NCBI GenBank assembly: GCA_963705355.1
Contig: OY970070.1
Span: 992,001-1,056,000 of the forward strand
Length of the DNA: 64,000 nt
Reading direction: 5' to 3'
DNA from: COMBO-56-21 sp963705355
Lineage (GTDB): Archaea > Thermoplasmatota > Thermoplasmata > UBA10834
Shown: positions 51,761 through 59,697 of the stretch, in pieces
How positions within the stretch are numbered: position 1 is the stretch's first letter
How the letters are laid out: each line of letters opens with the position of its first letter
Translations under genes and position numbers: made by a program
Notes under the pieces: generated by a model
What the model was told of the DNA's origin: nothing
The model's database searches: none
Seen by the model: the letters and a program-made list of their open reading frames with translations, nothing else

Positions 51761-52090
51761 CTAGAGATACTTCTCTACGACGCTAAGTATCTTTTCGATG
51801 TCCTTTTTCTCGACGCTTGCCCGCTCCTTGGAGAAAATCAATCGGACATCGTCTGCGGTCGATGGCATTATATCGGCGATCTTCACGGCGTTGACCTCGG
51901 ACACGAATCCGAGCTCAGTAAGCTCCTTCACCAGCTTCTTGACCTTCTTGGAGTCGATCCTCGAGAACTTCTGGGCGTGCTCGAGCGCGAGCTTCTGCTC
52001 AGCTGTGAGCTCGCTTTCGCTCTGTCGCTCCGTGATTATGTCCTTCACCTCTGCAAGTGAGACTATCTTCTTGTCTTCCATTGAGAACAC
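51761..52090 (-). CDS. rpoF: RNA polymerase subunit F (Rpb4-like)
   Basis: 109 residues. Typical Rpb4/RpoF sequence: VSLAEVKDIITERQ, LTAEQKLALEHAQKFSRI, then KKLVKELTELGFV and ADIMPSTADDVRLIFSKERA. With RpoE (Rpb7) it forms the stalk of RNA polymerase that contacts RNA and TFE. It is ten bases from rpl21e upstream and in the usual archaeal order. Confidence 0.93.
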   Translation of the reverse strand: MFSMEDKKIVSLAEVKDIITERQSESELTAEQKLALEHAQKFSRIDSKKVKKLVKELTELGFVSEVNAVKIADIMPSTADDVRLIFSKERASVEKKDIEKILSVVEKYL

Positions 52091-52099
52091 CGTCGGGGA

Positions 52100-52393
52100 T
52101 CACTTGGACTTCCTGAGGTGCTCCGGCCTCACGATGATCTGCTTCAACTTGCCGCCCATGCGCACGTCGAGCATGTACGATCTTCCCTGCATGCGGACCA
52201 CGGTGCCAGTCCTGCCGTGGAACCTTATGTGCGGCTGGCCCTTGTGAATGCTCGGGTCGATGTTGACGTTAGCCTTCTCGCCGATCTCGAATGATTGGAA
52301 CTGCCTGGTGATGGGAGAGAGTCCTCTGTCTCGAGAGCGCCTCTGCATGACGTACCTTGTCCGGCGCCTGTAGCCCTTGGAGGCCTTCACCAT
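52100..52393 (-). CDS. rpl21e: 50S ribosomal protein L21e
   Basis: 97 residues, full length. Signature segments are SKGYRRRTRYVMQRRSRDRG, LSPITRQFQSFEIGEKANVN, and HIRFHGRTGTVVRMQGRSYM, where the residues bordering F-H-G-R-T-G are strongly conserved. It sits on the ribosome large subunit. The gene is four bases downstream of pus10. Confidence 0.96.
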   Translation of the reverse strand: MVKASKGYRRRTRYVMQRRSRDRGLSPITRQFQSFEIGEKANVNIDPSIHKGQPHIRFHGRTGTVVRMQGRSYMLDVRMGGKLKQIIVRPEHLRKSK

Positions 52394-52397
52394 ATCT

Positions 52398-53618
52398 CTA
52401 CTCCCCTTTGTCTCCGATCGCTATGACGTCCAGCTCGAGCACCTCGCAGGGCACACCGACGATGCCCGCGACATTGGGCTGCGTCCTTCCCTCGTCGCCA
52501 TGCATCAGCTCCTTGATGTATGTGCCGCTGTCGGTCTCAACGACGAACACCGCCTCCCGCCCAACGACCGATTCGACTTCTATTCTTCTAACGGTCCTCA
52601 CGCGTTCGAGGTCAGCCCGCCGATGAGCTACCCTGTTTGGAGTCTGCTGACTTATAGGCTTTCCGGCCAATGATGTCACTACTTCATTAAGCTTTCCGTG
52701 GTCGAAATCTGCCTGGAAAAGCACCCTGACCCTGTAGGTCTTGGGATGGGTGGACTCCTTTATGGCCCGCATCTCAGCGCGGTTGGACATGCGCAGGCCC
52801 TCCACCTCGACAACGCCCTTCCCAGCATCGTTGATCTCTCGCTGAACGGCCTCTAGATCGATGGTCCTCTTCATGGGCTTACGGACCTCGACAACAAACG
52901 GCCTCCCGTTGCCCAGCATCCGGGCGTCGATGTCTTCCCTTCCCATGCCGTGGAAGAAGTCCTCGGTCCCTTCGGCATGCCGCATCACGATCGGGCCTGT
53001 GTAATCCTGAACGCTCATCTCGTACATCCTCCCCTTGCCGCCGCAGCGGGGGCAGCCCTTTCCCCTGCATTCGCGGCAGATCCATCTGGTCTGGGGAAGC
53101 TCTCTCGAGAGCTTCCTGTACCGTCCATACACGAACAATGGCGCGACATCGAGCACAACGCGATCGAACCTCGTGTCGATCAGGAAAACCATTTCGGGGG
53201 TTGCGAAGTCAACAGTCTTGCCGAGCTTCGCCTCGAGGACCTTGCCGATCTCCCGATTCATCTCGGATTTGATCGATTCGGTCTCCTTGGCGCCGACCTC
53301 GGTCCAGAAGGCCTCTTCCCGCTCGGTCAGCTCGGCGTCGATCTTCGTGCCCACGAGGAAGGTCTTGAACTCAAATTCGTCAGAGGCTCTCACCGCCAAT
53401 TCCGCGAGCTTCTGCACTTCGTCGAAGAGGCCTCTGCAGATGTAGCACTCGTCCGGGCTGGCTGGAGGGCTTGGCGCACCAGGAATGGAAAAGCGAACGA
53501 TGGCTCCCCGCTGATCGTTCGAGAGCCCTCTGGACACGGATGCAAATAGCCTTCCCAGGCAGTGGTTGCACAAGGGGCGCTGAAGCGCACGCCCTGCGAT
53601 CTCGAGCCTATCGGACAT
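52398..53618 (-). CDS. pus10: tRNA pseudouridine synthase Pus10
   Basis: 406 residues. The N-terminal THUMP-type zinc module has CNHC and CYIC pairs, with a second cysteine group CRECRGKGCPRCGG. The catalytic aspartate is in GMGREDIDARMLG, and RPFVVEVRKP and the C-terminal GTYIKELMHGDEGR are family marks. It makes pseudouridine 54 and 55 in the tRNA T-loop in archaea. A TATA box about 32 bases upstream implies a nearly leaderless message for the whole Pus10 - KsgA operon. Confidence 0.95.
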   Translation of the reverse strand: MSDRLEIAGRALQRPLCNHCLGRLFASVSRGLSNDQRGAIVRFSIPGAPSPPASPDECYICRGLFDEVQKLAELAVRASDEFEFKTFLVGTKIDAELTEREEAFWTEVGAKETESIKSEMNREIGKVLEAKLGKTVDFATPEMVFLIDTRFDRVVLDVAPLFVYGRYRKLSRELPQTRWICRECRGKGCPRCGGKGRMYEMSVQDYTGPIVMRHAEGTEDFFHGMGREDIDARMLGNGRPFVVEVRKPMKRTIDLEAVQREINDAGKGVVEVEGLRMSNRAEMRAIKESTHPKTYRVRVLFQADFDHGKLNEVVTSLAGKPISQQTPNRVAHRRADLERVRTVRRIEVESVVGREAVFVVETDSGTYIKELMHGDEGRTQPNVAGIVGVPCEVLELDVIAIGDKGE

Positions 53619-53643
53619 TGATGTGTGTGGGGGGACGCCGCCC

Positions 53644-53656
53644 GCGTATATATTGA
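53644..53656 (-). promoter_or_regulatory. TATA box of the Pus10 - L21e - RpoF - DUF655 - KsgA operon
   Basis: On the minus strand this gives ATCAATATATACG, a clear TATA element centred about 32 bases before the pus10 ATG. Transcription is expected to start within about 5-7 bases of the start codon. Confidence 0.65.
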
Positions 53657-53740
53657 TTGCTCGTCAGAGCTGTGCCACGGCCATCCTCGAAAGGCACATG
53701 TTCCACCCAGAACCACAACGAAGAGGACTGACCAGCAGGC

Positions 53741-54286
53741 TCAGATCCCGACGCACTCGAGCAGCTCTTTGCACGTGTTCCACAACGGCTTGTCGTCGCC
53801 CCTCATGACAGTCTCAAGCCATTTTGGAACCACAGGCTTCAGGCCGGATATCGCGGCGTTCAGGTCGAATTCCGCAAGTGGAGAGTCGTAGACCAGGTAG
53901 TTCACGAAGACAGGTTTGTTCTTCACCTTCTCTTCTTCGAGTGCGAAGAACAGTCTGACCCGCTCCTCTCCCTTCTGCACATAGGTCTCAGCGATGAGGG
54001 AATGACTTCTTCGGAACGTACCACCGAGACCGATCTGCGCGATGCCCTTGTAGTCGACCGTCTCGTTCAGGATCCACCTCATCTGTCCTTCGTAGTTTCC
54101 GAGGACGAACTGAGTAGGCGAGAGGTTCAGTCTCTGGCCTGATTCGAGAGCCAGCCTTGTCCACAGTCTCAGGAATGCGTGAGCGAGAAGCTTCATGATC
54201 CTGTCGCGCTCCGTCTCTCCCTTTGACACGACCGGAGGGATCTGCGACATGTCAGCATCGATCATCTTTAGAAGGGTCTCGGCCAT
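53741..54286 (-). CDS. Conserved-looking protein of unknown function
   Basis: 181 residues from ATG 54286. No recognised family. It has an N-terminal helical segment (DRIMKLLAHAFLRLWTRLAL), then strands such as FVLGNYEGQMRWILNET, a segment with paired strands (FFALEEEKVKNKPVFVNYLV) and a final CVGI. A TATA-like AATATAT lies only about 8-15 bases before this ATG, so the true start may be ATG 54265, which would make the transcript leaderless. It is flanked by translation-related genes. Function unknown. Confidence 0.6.
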   Translation of the reverse strand: MAETLLKMIDADMSQIPPVVSKGETERDRIMKLLAHAFLRLWTRLALESGQRLNLSPTQFVLGNYEGQMRWILNETVDYKGIAQIGLGGTFRRSHSLIAETYVQKGEERVRLFFALEEEKVKNKPVFVNYLVYDSPLAEFDLNAAISGLKPVVPKWLETVMRGDDKPLWNTCKELLECVGI

Positions 54287-54340
54287 CAGACCGATATATT
54301 GTCAACGGGGGTATTTCAATAGTGCTTACCATGCAAGTGC

Positions 54341-54883
54341 TCAGAAACCCATGCCGTCGACTTTCAGCCGCGCCCTCCTCCTCTCCATGAAGTGGTAGAC
54401 TGCCGCGTGCTCGCTGCCTGAAAGCAACATGTCGAGAGCCCTGCGCGCGACATCGATCTGCAGGCTGTCGCCAATGATCGCCACAGTGTTGCCGTAGATA
54501 GATACATGAGCGCCTGTGAGCTCCTCGATTATCGCTCTGGTCTTTCCCCGGGTTCCGATGACGCGCGCGCGCATGCGTATGACGTGCTCTTGCTTCTTTC
54601 CCACATAGTCCCGAATGTCCAGCAGCTCGAAGAAGTAGTCATCGCGCAGGAGCTTCATGGCCTTCCCCGGCGAGAATCCTCTGCCAATCGCGGTCACGAC
54701 ATTGCTCACCGCAAGGGCCATCGCTGGGTCCTTCGCGTGCGTGTAGTCTATCTGGATGTCGCCCTCTTCCGAGTCGATCGAAATCCTTACTCCGGTGAGC
54801 TTCTCGATCCTCTCTTTTGTCTCACCGTTCTTCCCGATTAGAACACCGACCCTCTCGGTCGGTATCCTGAGGGCCTGCATCAT
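54341..54883 (-). CDS. KH-domain RNA-binding protein (archaeal Dim2/Pno1-like)
   Basis: 180 residues. Two KH domains: the first with ERVGVLIGKNGETKERIEKL (G-x-x-G loop GKNG), the second with RARVIGTRGKTRAIIEELTG, as in the archaeal homologue of Pno1/Dim2, a small-subunit ribosome assembly factor. The C-terminus (YHFMERRRARLKVDGMGF) is conserved in the family. The ATG overlaps the RIO1 stop by four bases, which sets the start at 54883. In archaea this gene typically follows rio1. Confidence 0.93.
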   Translation of the reverse strand: MMQALRIPTERVGVLIGKNGETKERIEKLTGVRISIDSEEGDIQIDYTHAKDPAMALAVSNVVTAIGRGFSPGKAMKLLRDDYFFELLDIRDYVGKKQEHVIRMRARVIGTRGKTRAIIEELTGAHVSIYGNTVAIIGDSLQIDVARRALDMLLSGSEHAAVYHFMERRRARLKVDGMGF

Positions 54884-55656
54884 GTCTTCCTTATCTCCTC
54901 GAGCTCCCTGGCGACGTCGATGTCTATCTTGTACTTTCTGAAATACCTTGCCACGTTGCGGACATCCCGTTCCAACCATTCCTCTGCATGCGGGTGGGCC
55001 AGCATGACTGCCTGGCCCACGTCTATTATCACGGGCTCGGAATCGAGCATCAATATGTTGAACTCGCTGATGTCGCTGTGGACGAGCTTCGCCTTCTGGT
55101 AGGCGAGCTTGAGATAGCCTAGAATCTTCCGTGCAACGGGCTCGGGATCATCCAAAAGGACATTCCTGAGTTCACGAGCGGGCTCGACCTCGTCTCCAAT
55201 GTACTCCATCACGACTATGTTCTCGTGGCGAGCGATGGGCTTGGGCACTCTCACGCCCACCCTGTAGAGAAGCTGCAGGTTCCAGTACTCCTTGTGGGCC
55301 CAGGACAAGATCAGCTTCCTCTTGTTGTTCTGGACCCCTCCGAATCTGGGGTCTCCGTGAACGTACTTGGCCATATCCCTGAATGTGGAAGTAGAGGTGC
55401 GGTAAATCTTGACGGCCAGGAGTTCTCCCTTCGAATTGCTCGCCCTGAAGACATTGCCCTCCTTCCCGGTGGAGATCGGAAAATCCAGCTTATCGATGAT
55501 CCCGTCGGAGAAGAGCTTGTAGATGCGCATCAGGTTCTGCTGGTCAAACACTTCGTCATAGGACTTTCTGTCCTTAGAGTCCTTCTTGCGGATGCGCCAC
55601 TGGTCAATCTCGCGTTCAAAAGCATGATAATCGTCAGCGCGCGGCACAGAACACAC
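54880..55656 (-). CDS. rio1: RIO1-type serine protein kinase/ATPase
   Basis: 258 residues. Kinase marks: the glycine-rich loop STGKEGNVFRAS, the Lys in LLAVKIYRTSTSTFRDM (also the RIO1 flexible loop), the catalytic loop LVHSDISEFNIL and the metal-binding VIIDVGQAV. It acts in late maturation of the small ribosomal subunit. It is seven bases from the aIF1A gene upstream and overlaps the KH gene by four bases, so the three form one operon. Confidence 0.95.
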   Translation of the reverse strand: MCSVPRADDYHAFEREIDQWRIRKKDSKDRKSYDEVFDQQNLMRIYKLFSDGIIDKLDFPISTGKEGNVFRASNSKGELLAVKIYRTSTSTFRDMAKYVHGDPRFGGVQNNKRKLILSWAHKEYWNLQLLYRVGVRVPKPIARHENIVVMEYIGDEVEPARELRNVLLDDPEPVARKILGYLKLAYQKAKLVHSDISEFNILMLDSEPVIIDVGQAVMLAHPHAEEWLERDVRNVARYFRKYKIDIDVARELEEIRKT

Positions 55657-55662
55657 CGGTCT

Positions 55663-56010
55663 TCAGAAAACGTCGATCGACTTGGGAATCATCTTCTTCC
55701 TGCTGAGGTACATCGCCTGGGTCTTCGTGTACCTGTACTGGATGTTCGCCTTCTCGTCTTGGAAATCCCACGGTTGCACGATCACGAGATCCCCCTCGCG
55801 AATCCACATCCGCTTCTTGATCTTTCCCGGGATGCGCCCCATGCGATACTTGCCGTCAGCGCACATTATCTTGATCCTGGAGGCGCCCAGGAGCTGGTCC
55901 GCTATCCCGAACATCTCGCCCTCCTTCTTGTGCGGAAGGCGCACCCTGACGAACTCAGGCTGACCGTCCGGGCCTATCTCTGGCTCCTCTTCTCGCTGTC
56001 TGTATGGCAA
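55663..56010 (-). CDS. eif1A: Translation initiation factor 1A (aIF1A)
   Basis: 115 residues, the normal length, from TTG 56010. A ggagag ribosome-binding site lies five bases upstream of this TTG; longer in-frame starts upstream look like non-coding sequence. The core is the OB fold EGEMFGIADQLLGASRIKIM with DGKYRMGRIPGKIKKRMWIR and DLVIVQPWDFQDEKA. It promotes scanning or initiator tRNA placement on the 30S subunit. Confidence 0.95.
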   Translation of the reverse strand: MPYRQREEEPEIGPDGQPEFVRVRLPHKKEGEMFGIADQLLGASRIKIMCADGKYRMGRIPGKIKKRMWIREGDLVIVQPWDFQDEKANIQYRYTKTQAMYLSRKKMIPKSIDVF

Positions 56011-56226
56011 GTAGCTCTCCTGTGTGCTGGCTAGTATTATGTTTGGCCTACTTAAGGCTAGTGGGGCGGGAAATGACGAGCCAGATGGTTCAAGAATCGC
56101 TCCAACAACATCTCGCAGAATCCTCATTCATGTCCGAAATCAGACACCTCAATTCGGGGCATGCTGCCGTCATGTCATCACGGCCATATACGCAGACCCG
56201 ATTCGAAAGCCTGGAGGCGGCAGACC
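56011..56226 (+). other. Intergenic region between aIF1A and tRNA-Glu (first part)
   Basis: On the minus strand the segment near 56030-56060 (CATAATACTAG and an AT-rich stretch next to it) is a candidate promoter for the aIF1A operon. The rest shows no coding signal. The remainder of the gap to the tRNA holds a PP-loop fragment and the tRNA promoter, listed separately. Confidence 0.4.
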
Positions 56227-56310
56227 ATGGAAGGTGCTGCTCATGCAAACGGAAAGGACAAGATCCTGCTCGCATACTCAGGCGGCCTGGACAGCATCTG
56301 GAATTGCCGC
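56227..56310 (+). pseudogene. 5' fragment of a PP-loop (argininosuccinate synthase-like) gene
   Basis: From ATG 56227 the frame reads MEGAAHANGKDKILLAYSGG followed by LDSIWN and then unrelated sequence. KILLAYSGGLDS is the ATP-pyrophosphatase signature found at the N-terminus of argininosuccinate synthase and similar adenylating enzymes. Homology ends within a few residues, shortly before the tRNA-Glu promoter. The rest of the gene is missing. The assignment rests on 12-14 residues only. Confidence 0.55.
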
Positions 56311-56324
56311 CGCCAGCCGAGAAG

Positions 56325-56337
56325 CATTATATATTCT
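56325..56337 (+). promoter_or_regulatory. TATA box of tRNA-Glu
   Basis: The sequence cattatatattct is a strong archaeal TATA element centred about 45 bases before the first tRNA nucleotide. Transcription would begin near 56356, leaving a short 5' leader for RNase P. Confidence 0.6.
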
Positions 56338-56375
56338 CAGTTCATAGGGCCGAAAAGCAGCACCGCAGCAAACTT

Positions 56376-56450
56376 GCTCCCGTAGTGTAGTCCGGTCAAT
56401 CATTCCAGCCTTTCGAGCTGGATACCCGGGTTCAAATCCCGGCGGGAGCA
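56376..56450 (+). tRNA. tRNA-Glu (UUC)
   Basis: 75 bases that fold as a full cloverleaf. The acceptor stem is GCTCCCG paired with CGGGAGC, and the discriminator is A. The D arm includes AGTCCGGTCAATCA. The anticodon stem is CCAGC/GCTGG with loop CTTTCGA, so the anticodon is TTC (Glu, codon GAA). The T arm is CCGGG-TTCAAAT-CCCGG. CCA is not encoded. No intron. Confidence 0.95.
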
Positions 56451-56492
56451 CTTATCATCTCGGCATATGATACCCAGAGCGGTTAGAGGATT

Positions 56493-57287
56493 ATGCCTAA
56501 TCTGACCGTGAGCGAGATCGGGAGGAGACTGACGAAAGCCGGGAGACTGAAGGCCCGGGCTGTCTGTATCCATGGGGCGGAGGTCCCGCCCAAAGATGCG
56601 ATTCGGACAACTGCTGTGAGTTCGTGCGTGGCGAGGGCCATTCTGACGCTATCAGTAGTCCGTGCGACCCCGCCCATATACATCGGGAAGGATACGCTCG
56701 AAGGATGCTGCGGAGGCGGAGTCTCTCATTTCGGATTCGGAGAGTTCAACCCTGGAATCAAGTATTTCGTGTCGTACGGCTCGAAAGACTTCAGGAACGG
56801 AGCCGCCGAGTACCTGAGGGCCACGCCGGAGCTGGTCGAAGAAAGCTGGCGCGTGCTCGGGAAGATCACTCCTCCGGGAAGATACATTGTGATCAGGGCC
56901 TGTGAGGATCTTGCAGGAGAGGACCCAGGTGTTCGTTCGGTTCTGTGCTTCGCAGGTGCAGAGCAGATCCGAAACCTCTGCGGGCTTGTTCATTTCCGCA
57001 GCCGCGACCAGTTCAACGAGATAGTCGTTCCTCAAGGTGCTTCGTGTGCGTCGTTCGTCACATTTGCAGCTGGGATGGCGGAAGGAGCGCCGAAGAACGC
57101 CGTCTTCTTGGGGCCTTGCGACCCCACGGGCAATTCATGGTTCCCGCCCGACATGATGTCCATGGCGATCCCAATCAAGATAGCGAGGCGTATGTGCGAG
57201 GATCTCGAGGACTCATTCATCTTGAAGAGGCCGCAAGTCGCTTATCCAGCGAGGAGAACCAAACTGAAGGCCCCCAAGAAGAACTAG
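56493..57287 (+). CDS. DUF169 family protein
   Basis: 264 residues. Recognised by LEGCCGGGVSHFGFGEFN (the double cysteine and glycines of DUF169), YFVSYGSKDFRNGAAEYL, and PVGS-like segments such as GPCDPTGNSWFPPDMMSMAI. The family is widespread in archaea and anaerobic bacteria without a proven function. Cys and Gly conservation suggests metal or cofactor binding. The last bases overlap the convergent DUF835 gene by four. Confidence 0.85.
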   Translation: MPNLTVSEIGRRLTKAGRLKARAVCIHGAEVPPKDAIRTTAVSSCVARAILTLSVVRATPPIYIGKDTLEGCCGGGVSHFGFGEFNPGIKYFVSYGSKDFRNGAAEYLRATPELVEESWRVLGKITPPGRYIVIRACEDLAGEDPGVRSVLCFAGAEQIRNLCGLVHFRSRDQFNEIVVPQGASCASFVTFAAGMAEGAPKNAVFLGPCDPTGNSWFPPDMMSMAIPIKIARRMCEDLEDSFILKRPQVAYPARRTKLKAPKKN

Positions 57288-58015
57288 AGCACCTGGCTCA
57301 TCTCGCGCTCAATCAGAGAGAAGTCCTTCGAATCCATCGTGGCATCATCGACGGGTATGAGCAGATAGCCTTTGTCGAGCACAACCTGCTCGTTGATCAA
57401 TTGGATGAACCGCAGGACGCTCTTGAAGTCGTTCTGGGTCGTGAGATACTCCAGCCCTTCAATTATGACCGCTCCGCTCTCGCCCTTCGCCAAGAATTCC
57501 CTAATCGCAGAAGCAAGGTGGGCCAGGTTGTTCGGTGAAACGTATTCGACGTAGCCCGACTCCCGAGGCACCTGGGCGGTTTCTGTTTTCGTCAGCCAAA
57601 GCGACTCTGCCTGGAATTTGTATTTCAGCTTCAATTGGTCCGGATGGGTCCTGGATATGCAAAGGCCCCTGCCCCCTTGCGAGACGAGACTCGTGAACAG
57701 GGCGAAGCTCTTCTCAGGCCTCTCTTCCTTGACCACATAGCTCCAGCCGGGAAGGAGTTGAACAGGCTGGGGAGGTTGCGGGGTCGCCGAGGCCGCGTCC
57801 TGGATCGTCAGCTTCTTGCCAAGAGCGCGCTCAAGCTCGTCGACCTTCTGCTGCACTCTCTGGAAAATCATCGACCGCTTGGTCTTCGCCATTATCTGGA
57901 GCTCGCGGGACGTGTACCCTTTCTGGGAGAGCTTGATCATCTCCTCCCAAGCCTCCTGAAGACCCTCTTGGAAACCCTTGATGAAGCCTCTGGCGGAGTC
58001 CTCTTCGCTGGTCAT
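57284..58015 (-). CDS. DUF835 domain protein
   Basis: 243 residues from ATG 58015. A helical, basic N-terminus (KGFQEGLQEAWEEMIKLSQK) leads to a helix-turn-like stretch with a coiled-coil (QRVQQKVDELERALGK), then the DUF835 domain: ALFTSLVSQGGRGLCISR, SPNNLAHLASAIREFL, VIIEGLEYLTTQNDF and LLIPVDDATMDSKDFSLIE. DUF835 is found in Thermococcales and Thermoplasmata, often with sensor or regulator modules, and resembles a P-loop-less KaiC-like fold. Function unknown. Confidence 0.87.
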   Translation of the reverse strand: MTSEEDSARGFIKGFQEGLQEAWEEMIKLSQKGYTSRELQIMAKTKRSMIFQRVQQKVDELERALGKKLTIQDAASATPQPPQPVQLLPGWSYVVKEERPEKSFALFTSLVSQGGRGLCISRTHPDQLKLKYKFQAESLWLTKTETAQVPRESGYVEYVSPNNLAHLASAIREFLAKGESGAVIIEGLEYLTTQNDFKSVLRFIQLINEQVVLDKGYLLIPVDDATMDSKDFSLIEREMSQVL

Positions 58016-58134
58016 TCTCCCATCCGCTTCCCGCAACCTTCCTTATGGGATGGCCAGACTAATAATCTTTTCCAGCTCAGAAGTATGCTCACAAAAACTA
58101 TTACCATGACTCATTATCCGAGTGCGATTGCGAC

Positions 58135-59697
58135 ATGAGCAAGAAGAAAGAGATGCCCAGACTCAAAGTCAAGGCGAGAATCGCATCAAAGGTCATGGAG
58201 AAGGATCTGATAGCGAAGGCCAAGATGCTCATGGAGGACTCTGAGCTGATCCTTCCTGAGTGCGCTGAGGACTGCGGGTCATGCCCATTCAGAAAGACCA
58301 GGGCGCGTCTGGAGAAGATCGCAAGATACAAGGACGACCCCAACAAGCTCGCGAAGTTCGCCAAGAGCGGTGACAAGCTTGCCCGGGCGTACGCGGCCAC
58401 AATAGCGCTCGCACACGAGAACAAAACACCGTACCTCGCAACGGCCACATATCCCGCGGGAACTATCACATACGCGCTCAGAGGGAAGACTCCGCGCGAG
58501 AAGCTGATCGGTGTCCAGAACTTCGATTCCTCCAAGTGGCGGGTGCTGAGCGTTCTTGACCTGGTCAACAAGAAAGGTTTGCACTTCTACTCGTACGGGG
58601 ACAACTTCGTCTGCACCGGAAGATACTCGAGGCCCCCGCAGGAATATGTCACGCTCGCAGCCGAGTCGGTCGGGGCAGGCAAGCTGGACGGAGACACGTA
58701 CTCATGTCCTCACAACCCCGCCTCGATTGACCATATGATGTTTGACTGGGTCAGCGCGGGCAAGAAGGTACTCATATGCGACCAGTGCACTGCCAAGCTC
58801 AAGAACACGCTCAGGAAGCTTGCCGAGGGAATGGCCGTGCCTAACGTCCTGAGCGAGTTCGACATATCGATTGTCAGGCCCCTGGAGAACGCTGCAGGTG
58901 AAGGCGATTGCGGCGACATGCTGAACAAACCGATAAGCGAGGAGTCGCTGGAGAAGTACTCATCTGGACAGTTGAACAACAAGGACCTGATCGAACAGCA
59001 CATGGCGAGCGTGCACGAGTCGCTCTCAGATGTGAAGAAGAGGATCTATGTGAAAGGAGACAAGTGCTTCGGCAGCGACACGGACGCTTTCGTCAACGAG
59101 ATGTCCGCGGACGAGGTCGAGAGGAAGGCCATCAAAGGGATCCTGTCAAAGGTGGAGCACCCGGTTGTGGTCGACCACGGTGACTCGGTCAACAAGCTGC
59201 TTTCGGAATACTGGTCCCTGCACGGGAAGGACGCGCTCAAGGCAGTTGTCTCCGAGGAATTGGCGGACAAGTTCACCAAAGACGACGATGAATCGAGGAC
59301 TTCGCCCCTCAAGGTCATTCGCAACGCGTTGAAAGTCGCTGAACACGACGCGGTTGTGTCCCAAATCCCGAAGTACACCAAAATGTCGGCCTACGGCGCT
59401 TTCGCTGACAAGGTAGCGAGGGCTTTCAAGACCAGCGGCCAGTCAGCGGCGTTGTCGGCATTGGACGCGGAGAAATCGAACGACCACCGGATCAGGTCGA
59501 TGACGCACGCATTCTACCTCGCTCTGGGCGTGACCAGCCAGTCGTGGAAGTTCACCGACGAGGAGAGGGAATACGGCAAGCATCTCCAAACGTTTGCCAA
59601 GAGGCTGCTGGAGAGCTCAGAGACAGAGGACCATCACGCAGCGTTTACCACATTCCTCAGAGAGGCCGGAAGCTCCGAGGACGTCAAGAGGGTTTGA
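58135..59697 (+). CDS. Large cysteine-containing archaeal protein of unknown function
   Basis: 520 residues, no family that I recognise. An N-terminal basic region is followed by C-x3-C-x2-C (PECAEDCGSCPF), a central beta-rich part with NFVCTGRYS, DTYSCPHNPAS and LICDQCTAKL, and a long alpha-helical C-terminal half. The cysteine arrangement suggests one or two zinc or iron-sulphur sites. ATG 58135 follows an AT-rich promoter-like stretch (tattaccatgactcattatc). The 3' end overlaps the convergent Taw2-type gene by 14 bases. Confidence 0.75.
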   Translation: MSKKKEMPRLKVKARIASKVMEKDLIAKAKMLMEDSELILPECAEDCGSCPFRKTRARLEKIARYKDDPNKLAKFAKSGDKLARAYAATIALAHENKTPYLATATYPAGTITYALRGKTPREKLIGVQNFDSSKWRVLSVLDLVNKKGLHFYSYGDNFVCTGRYSRPPQEYVTLAAESVGAGKLDGDTYSCPHNPASIDHMMFDWVSAGKKVLICDQCTAKLKNTLRKLAEGMAVPNVLSEFDISIVRPLENAAGEGDCGDMLNKPISEESLEKYSSGQLNNKDLIEQHMASVHESLSDVKKRIYVKGDKCFGSDTDAFVNEMSADEVERKAIKGILSKVEHPVVVDHGDSVNKLLSEYWSLHGKDALKAVVSEELADKFTKDDDESRTSPLKVIRNALKVAEHDAVVSQIPKYTKMSAYGAFADKVARAFKTSGQSAALSALDAEKSNDHRIRSMTHAFYLALGVTSQSWKFTDEEREYGKHLQTFAKRLLESSETEDHHAAFTTFLREAGSSEDVKRV

